A DNA stretch of 64,000 nucleotides from Cylicocyclus nassatus (Eukaryota; Nematoda; Chromadorea; Rhabditida; Strongylidae). How positions within the stretch are numbered: the stretch's first letter is position 1; every line of letters begins with the position of its first letter. Position numbers and translations under genes: made by a program. Below, piece after piece: positions 58,880-64,000 of the stretch. The DNA lies in the NCBI GenBank assembly GCA_958299035.1, contig CATQJL010000223.1, positions 2,350,359 through 2,414,358 of the forward strand, written 5' to 3'. The notes below the pieces were generated by a model. The model was not told the origin of the DNA, ran no database searches, and worked only from the letters and a program-made list of their open reading frames with translations.

Positions 58880-59170
58880 GAATTGCCAGTTACAAAATGT
58901 TAGCTACGGATTAGGAGTTGGTACAGAGGGTGAGGGAGAGTGTTGATTATGAATGAAATTTTATTTTGTTGATTTATCGATTTTTTGGAAATTTTCGAGC
59001 TACGAGGCTGGGGGCTGATACAGGGGGGGGGGGGGTAAATGAGGATGTTGATTATGAATAAAGATCTTACTTCGATGCTTTTATCGATTTTTGGAAAACT
59101 TTGAGCTACGAGGCTGGGGGGGGGTACAGGGGGGTGGGGTAGTGAGGGTGCTGATTGAAATAAAAGAAAA
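58880..59170 (+). repeat. Helitron-internal units, decayed copy
   Basis: GAGCTACGAGGCTGGGGG recurs near 58998 and 59104 with an older copy at 58900. Each is followed by TACAGGGGG and a T-rich TTTATCGATTTTT. G-runs have expanded. No TC or CTAG end is present. Confidence 0.65.
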
Positions 59171-59746
59171 AAGGTTTTTTGGAATACTCCGTTTCGTTCT
59201 TTCCCTTAGACGGAGTAAAGAAGCTCAGAACTCTCCCCGGAACTCCTCAGTAAGGAAGGAGAGTTCATGAGTCCTGTGTATATTTTGAAACAGTCTTAAG
59301 ATAAAATTTTTTTGAAAATTGTTGTAAAAGTTGAAGTTTGACAACTTACAGTTTTTATACTTCGTCTTCTATTATATATATATATTATATTACATTAGTA
59401 ATATATGATATATTATTTGTGTTGATTATATACCATATAGTATAGTAGTGACCATATTGGTAGATGAAAGAATTAAATGAAACATGCTAGTGTTTTTGTA
59501 GTTGAATTTATTTATTATGACATCAGTCATTTTAATGCACTACTTTACTGAATTGGTTGTTTGTAGTAGATGTATATTTAAATGACTATGTTGATTAAAA
59601 ATATGTAATATTGGTTAGGATCGAATGATTTTGTATAGTTATAGACTGGTGTACGACATATATCAATTAACTATAATTTGTGTAGATTATGATGTAGAAT
59701 GTGTAATATTTTTTTAATTTTATCATAATTGTAAAATTTGTATTTA

Positions 59747-59768
59747 TTTCATTTCATTTCATTTCATT
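59747..59768 (-). repeat. 3' microsatellite tail of the CR1-like element
   Basis: Minus strand reads TGAAATGAAATGAAATGAAA directly after TATTTAA. CR1 and related elements end in such short repeats, which serve in target-primed reverse transcription. Confidence 0.8.
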
Positions 59769-59944
59769 AAATACGCTCAAGGCGTACCATAAAAAAACAG
59801 AAACAAGCAGTGTAATTGTTAGTTTTACACAAAGCACGAATAATGACAGAACATCATATGCTTCAGGCCCAGACTTCATAAAACTAAAGAATAACGACTT
59901 AGCTTGCAAGAAGACTGCTGGATATTACGAATGTCAATGATGAG

Positions 59945-60255
59945 TTATATCCACAGAGATGGAACCCATGCCCCCGCGTTAGCCAGCAAACGATCTTAAG
60001 GTATTCAAACAAGCAAACGACGGCGGGTACATACCCACCGGCCTGCCGGGGAGAGCCCAAAACTCCATGAGCCTTGCCATATGTGCAAAACAATATCGTC
60101 AAGTACTGCACAACGAATGAATCTAAACAAATTGTTATCTAAGGAGATGGTACCCATGCCCCTTCGTTTGCTAGCCACGATCTCAAAAGATTTCAAGAAA
60201 CAAACCGGAATTTATAGTTAACCAGTTTGCCGAGGAGAGCCCAACTCCAAAGCAA
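59945..60255 (-). repeat. Duplicated segment in the retrotransposon 3' UTR
   Basis: Two diverged copies of about 110 bp, offset by about 190 bp. On the plus strand: GAGATGGAACCCATGCCCCC..AACGATCTTAAG..GAGAGCCCAAAACTCC (from 59957) and GAGATGGTACCCATGCCCC..CACGATCTCAAA..GAGAGCCCAACTCC (from 60143). It may be a repeated RNA structure recognised by the element's own reverse transcriptase. Confidence 0.8.
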
Positions 60256-60481
60256 GAATAAGCATAATATGATCTTCAAGCAATCAAAGCAAGCAAGCTG
60301 TGCGAAACAGGTTAAAATATAGATGTGACCAGGCTTGAAACACATGATGAAGAGAACAGTGTTAGTAAAAGGCTCAAAAGCAGTTGAGTTCAACATATGC
60401 AAAGTTATAAATTGGCTGCTAGTCAGTGCATATTCGTAACCCAATCATGCTCATTGCACATGTCTGGTTGTAACCGCGCAG

Positions 60482-63334
60482 TCATAAAAGAAGGGAAGTA
60501 AGGTACGTTGAACCTGCAAAAAAGTCATTCAATCTTCTTTTTTTAAGCTCTCTTCTGAAAGAGGAACTATCACTGCATGCCAAAAGTTCGTGTGGTAATT
60601 CTTGTAACATTTTTGATGTGCGAACAAAAAACTCCTGCTCAAATAAGGAACGAAATCGTTGTCGCCCACCAAAGTGACGGAAATAAACAGAGAATGCATT
60701 AGTCCTTCCATGGCTAGGTCTGAAAACCCAGTACTTGGAAGGCCTCAACCTGGTTTCACCCCTAAAAATCCCGAAAGCTAATATGATATCATGAACAACT
60801 CTGCGATATGTGATGCTTTCAAGATCAAGAATTTTCAACCTCTCTTCATAACTAGGAAGTAATCGGGGGTAAGCTGGATTAGGAAAACAGCGGTAGAAAA
60901 GCAGTTTTGTGAACACTTTTTGAACCTTCTCCAATGCCTGCTTGTGCTTCCTCAGGGAGGGGCTCCAAACTTGAGTCGCATATTCGAGAACAGGAATAAC
61001 AAGGGCTTTATAAAGTCTCAACAAAATTTTTTGATCAGTTGATTTGATGTTTCTGAAGATTGTGTACAAGATGGAAAAAGCACGGGAGGTGACGGAGGCG
61101 ATCTGTAGATCCGGTTTCAATCTCGAATCTATCAGAACTCCCAGATCTTTGACGAATGTTTTGTTAATCAGTGCTATTCCATTGTGCTGATAATGCACTT
61201 GTTCTTCGCCACCGATGTGAAAAACGGAACTTTTAGCAATGTTAACAGAAATATCCCACTTTGTACACCAGGCAATCATGAGATCAATAGAATGTTGTAA
61301 AGCTTCTTGGATCTCATAGCGATTTTCATTGCTGTACATTCCGTATACTTTTATGTCGTCTGCATACATTAGTACATGAATTCCGGGGTGAGTTTTTAAC
61401 AGCTGGGGTAATTCAGCAGTATAGACCGTAAATAGAAGGGAAGACAGAACACCCCCCTGAGGAAGCCCACTAATGCAAGGAAAACGCTCAGAGTGTTCAT
61501 TCCCAACGCGGACAGTCATATGTCTAGATTGGAGATATGACTTGAGCCAATCAAGTAAGGCGCCTCTGACCCCATAATGCCCAACTTTGTACAGCAATTT
61601 AGCATGACTTATACGATCAAACGCTTTGGAAAGATCAAAGTAGATAACGTCCACTTTCTGTCCCAACAAGATAGCATTGACCCAATCATGAATTGAATCG
61701 ATCAACTGGGTAACAGTAGAAGCACCATTAACAAAGCCGTGTTGCTCTGGGGGAATAATTTTGAATCTTTCGAACCACTCCAAAAGTTTATCACGAATTA
61801 TTTTTTCCAAAACTTTGCATGGGACGGGATTGATGCTAATAGGTCTGAAGTCAGAAACCACTTGAGGTTTACTGACTTTTGGAACGGCTGTGACAATAGC
61901 TTCTTTCCAGATACTTGGTACCTCACCACACATGAGGGAGATGTTAAAGATGTGGGAGAGAGGAGTAGCAAGTTCTTTAGCACATCGCTTGAATACTATC
62001 TGTGGGATTCCGTCAAAAGTTTCAAAAGTTGAATTTTTGAGACTTTTGAGATAGCGTTCTACCGTAAAAGGCATGATAATCGGAGCTGAGCATATATGCG
62101 CCACAGGCGCCCCAAGAGATACTGTTGAAGAAGAAGTCGTAGTAAATGTGCTCGCAAAGAAAGCACCTAACGCTTGAGCTTTGGATTGATTAGTTAGGCA
62201 TACATTATCCGATTTATCTTTCAAAGCACCAAATTCTTTGATATGAGTTTTACTGTGGATATACGCAAAATGACTCCGTGAGTGCTTTGACAGAGCCAAG
62301 CGTCTCTCATAATTAGCAAGGAACTTCTTGAGGTGGAATGCAATATCGCAACAGACTTTCTTGTATAGCGGACTATCAGATCGAAATGCCTTGAACAGCC
62401 GTTCTTTTTGCAGCAGGAGTGACTGGAGATGATGCGGGTATTTTAGATATCCAATTTTGCGAGTCTCAAATGGGGTAAATCTTCCTAAGAGCTCATATAG
62501 GACACAGGAAAACCTGTAGTACACTTCCGATGAACTGCTATAAAGATCAAAGCATTCTTCCCAGTTAACTTCATTGAGCTCTTTTTTCAATGAAGCAAAA
62601 TCAATCTTATTAAAATTTGGTCTTGGTATAAGGTCGCATTTTGGAGAGGTGAATTCATATCGAAAATCGATCATATTATGATCGGAAGTGACAAAGGGAG
62701 CTCTAAGGAATAAGTTAGAGATGGAACGGAAACCTGCTAAAACCAAATCCAGTATAGCATCATTACGTGTCGGCTCCGTCACAAACTGCTGCAATTGCAA
62801 TCTTTCAAAGAGGTCAAAAAATTTCTTAACATTCAAGCTGTTCGGGCATTGAAACTCTTGAGAGTATTTGATGGGTAAGTTGAAGTCACCAACAATCAAG
62901 GTGTCTGTGCAACATAAAGCAGAAGCGGATAGCAAGTCTAAAAGGGCTTCATCTGAGTCAGCATTAGAATTCGGAGGGCGATAGATACAAATGGTTCGTA
63001 ATTTGGAAAAAGAGGAACATTGGTAAAGGTCAATGGCCAAAAAGTCACAATTGTTTGGGATGGTTATGTCAACCTTTTCGCACAACAATGTTATTTTTAT
63101 CAAAACACATACACCTCCCCCTTTCTTATGGTTTCTATCATGACGGAATATTGTATATGGCAAATTTGAAACGATTTCAGCATCATTGATTTTAGAAGAG
63201 AGCCATGTTTCTGTAATGAACAAAATGTCAGGAGCTTCAGTGACCAAAAGATTATGTAAATGGGCAAGTTTATTCACTAAAGATCTAGAATTAAACAGTA
63301 TACATCGTAAAGAGTGGTCTTGCCAACTATTTAG
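60482..63334 (-). CDS. Retrotransposon ORF2: APE endonuclease plus reverse transcriptase
   Basis: Nicks target DNA and copies the element RNA there. About 950 codons from CTA at 63334 (-1 frame after the slippery site). Counting residues from the GTG at 63277: endonuclease motifs ETW 23-25, GGGVCVLI 53-60, YRPP 99-102, GDFN 130-133, SDHN 198-201; reverse transcriptase motifs DFRPIS 476-481, YFDLSKAFD 546-554 with the first catalytic Asp, SGLPQGGVLSSLLF 603-616 and the YADD box 638-641. The conserved CILFNSRSLVNK start of the endonuclease lies upstream of the GTG, so the true N-terminus is further up. No Met codon occurs before residue 202, so ordinary AUG initiation would lose the endonuclease. 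All key residues are present. CR1/jockey-group placement rests on domain order and motifs. Confidence 0.95.
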   Translation of the reverse strand, partial: LNSWQDHSLRCILFNSRSLVNKLAHLHNLLVTEAPDILFITETWLSSKINDAEIVSNLPYTIFRHDRNHKKGGGVCVLIKITLLCEKVDITIPNNCDFLAIDLYQCSSFSKLRTICIYRPPNSNADSDEALLDLLSASALCCTDTLIVGDFNLPIKYSQEFQCPNSLNVKKFFDLFERLQLQQFVTEPTRNDAILDLVLAGFRSISNLFLRAPFVTSDHNMIDFRYEFTSPKCDLIPRPNFNKIDFASLKKELNEVNWEECFDLYSSSSEVYYRFSCVLYELLGRFTPFETRKIGYLKYPHHLQSLLLQKERLFKAFRSDSPLYKKVCCDIAFHLKKFLANYERRLALSKHSRSHFAYIHSKTHIKEFGALKDKSDNVCLTNQSKAQALGAFFASTFTTTSSSTVSLGAPVAHICSAPIIMPFTVERYLKSLKNSTFETFDGIPQIVFKRCAKELATPLSHIFNISLMCGEVPSIWKEAIVTAVPKVSKPQVVSDFRPISINPVPCKVLEKIIRDKLLEWFERFKIIPPEQHGFVNGASTVTQLIDSIHDWVNAILLGQKVDVIYFDLSKAFDRISHAKLLYKVGHYGVRGALLDWLKSYLQSRHMTVRVGNEHSERFPCISGLPQGGVLSSLLFTVYTAELPQLLKTHPGIHVLMYADDIKVYGMYSNENRYEIQEALQHSIDLMIAWCTKWDISVNIAKSSVFHIGGEEQVHYQHNGIALINKTFVKDLGVLIDSRLKPDLQIASVTSRAFSILYTIFRNIKSTDQKILLRLYKALVIPVLEYATQVWSPSLRKHKQALEKVQKVFTKLLFYRCFPNPAYPRLLPSYEERLKILDLESITYRRVVHDIILAFGIFRGETRLRPSKYWVFRPSHGRTNAFSVYFRHFGGRQRFRSLFEQEFFVRTSKMLQELPHELLACSDSSSFRRELKKRRLNDFFAGSTYLTSLLL

Positions 63335-64000
63335 TTTCCCCGCTGCGTTGACCCTTGTCTACGCAGGGGGTATGGGGCTTGGGAAGACGATTGGCTGTGC
63401 GAAAGATTGCTGGCTGGAATTAATTCCCCTTTATAAACTACGAACCTGTCCTCATATGCCCTACTCTGATTCATCTGCCTAGCCCTTTCTCGAAGCTCCC
63501 GTTCCTGCTCTCTCTCCCGGGCAGTCATACTTCTTCTAATGAAGACGCCCTTATAATCAGGATAGTCTCTTAGAAGTCTGGCCCGGGAGAGAGTTGTGAC
63601 CCAGTGCCCCTTTGTTGGTAACTCAACTTTGACCAATCGAGGCTTGCCCACTTCTTTCCTCCCCATCCTATAAACCCTTACGGGCCTACATTCCACATCG
63701 AGAATGTCCATGAGCCCACGGACTTTCCGCTCAGTGTCGTCTTGTCTAGCCGACGCTGACGGCCAGGCTCCATCACTCGATTTTTCGAGTTCCGGGAGCC
63801 CGGAGATCACGATACTCCGTGATCTTTTATCCTTCTCAATTGCCCCCTCGCCAACCTCACCAAGACGTACTAAAATCTCATTAGTGATTTCATTCACTTC
63901 TGGTATGTTAAGATCCAAAAGCTTTTTGAATAAATGAAAAGCAGAAGTGAATTCAAAACCACCAATGGCATCCTGAGAGGCAAGCGAGTTGATAATTTGC
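63331..64000 (-). CDS. Retrotransposon ORF1, 5'-partial
   Basis: At least 222 codons, open from the window edge (QIINSLASQDAIGGF...) to TAA at 63331-63333. RSIVISGLPE, a spacer, then VRVYRMGRKEVGKPRLVKVE and RARLLRDYPDYKGVFI follow the pattern of RRM-like RNA-binding domains in ORF1 of CR1, L2 and jockey elements. A long basic/acidic helix comes next (AREREQERELRERARQMN) and a Ser/Gln-rich tail. The expected role is binding the element RNA and forming the RNP. No zinc knuckle is visible in this part. It ends exactly at a slippery heptamer and overlaps the ORF2 frame. Confidence 0.85.
   Translation of the reverse strand, partial: QIINSLASQDAIGGFEFTSAFHLFKKLLDLNIPEVNEITNEILVRLGEVGEGAIEKDKRSRSIVISGLPELEKSSDGAWPSASARQDDTERKVRGLMDILDVECRPVRVYRMGRKEVGKPRLVKVELPTKGHWVTTLSRARLLRDYPDYKGVFIRRSMTAREREQERELRERARQMNQSRAYEDRFVVYKGELIPASNLSHSQSSSQAPYPLRRQGSTQRGN
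63334..63340 (-). promoter_or_regulatory. Candidate -1 ribosomal frameshift site GGGAAAC
   Basis: ORF1 ends CAG CGG GGA AAC TAA, which places G GGA AAC in the canonical X XXY YYZ phase directly before the stop. Slipping back one base continues as CTA AAT AGT TGG into ORF2 without a stop. A possible 6-bp stem downstream (GGCAAG 63319-63324 with CTTGCC 63263-63268, 9-nt spacer, long loop) is weak. Confidence 0.6.

Larger units (their letters stand above)
59747..64000 (-). mobile_element. CR1-like non-LTR retrotransposon (5' end outside window)
   Basis: Order on the minus strand: ORF1 (open past the window edge), ORF2 with endonuclease and reverse transcriptase, a 3' UTR of about 0.7 kb, and a 3' end ...CGCCTTGAGCGTATTTAA followed by four to five (TGAAA) repeats at 59747-59768. 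A microsatellite tail instead of poly(A) and an APE-type endonuclease ahead of the RT are CR1/jockey-group traits. Both ORFs are free of stops and frameshifts, so the copy may be young and possibly active. The 5' junction and target duplication cannot be seen here. Confidence 0.92.

Noticed and set aside
61739..62032. Plus-strand ORFs within the retrotransposon
   Set aside because: Antisense shadows of the reverse transcriptase ORF.

Overview
This is an intron-bearing, repeat-saturated eukaryotic sequence, about 62-64% A+T by eye. Gene exons are short and separated by very small introns (32-101 nt) with GT...AG ends. Small introns, A+T-rich DNA and the mix of Helitrons, palindromic MITEs and a CR1-like retrotransposon fit an invertebrate, most likely a nematode. 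That assignment is inference; nothing in the window fixes the species. No rRNA gene, intact tRNA gene or CRISPR array was seen.

Layout. 0-3 kb: Helitron-internal units, a degenerate tandem array and a Helitron. 3-8 kb: dispersed repeats, a GC-rich foldback, one coding-like ORF. 8.1-8.4 kb: two 3' exons of a plus-strand gene. 9.4-11 kb: a minisatellite and a second Helitron. 11.5-15 kb: hairpin clusters, a tRNA-like (SINE) segment, a diverged tandem duplication. 15.7-19.2 kb: a large foldback and a permuted inverted repeat. 22.5-24.5 kb: the best gene, on the minus strand, reconstructed here from splice sites and phase. 26-32 kb: a third Helitron, several palindromic MITEs and a segmental repeat. 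33-47 kb: foldbacks, palindromic MITEs with TA targets, tRNA-like segments. 47.3-47.6 kb: the 3' exons of a second plus-strand gene. 48-58.6 kb: nested foldback elements inside older repeats. 58.9-59.2 kb: more Helitron-internal units. 59.7-64 kb: a CR1-like non-LTR retrotransposon on the minus strand with an intact endonuclease/reverse transcriptase ORF2 and a partial ORF1.

The three most informative points are these. (1) In the CR1-like element, ORF1 ends in GGGAAAC-TAA with the heptamer in the correct phase, and ORF2 lies in the -1 frame with no AUG before its endonuclease domain. This suggests that ORF2 is made by -1 frameshifting or another non-AUG route. (2) The 53.4-57.9 kb block is an inverted, interrupted copy of the 30.9-31.95 kb block, so the two work as occupied and empty sites for two nested foldback transposons (one with a TA target, one with an 8-bp duplication). 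(3) A 60-75 bp module recurs at least ten times on both strands inside otherwise different palindromic elements and is usually open in one frame. Most short ORFs in the window fall inside these repeats and are not treated as genes.
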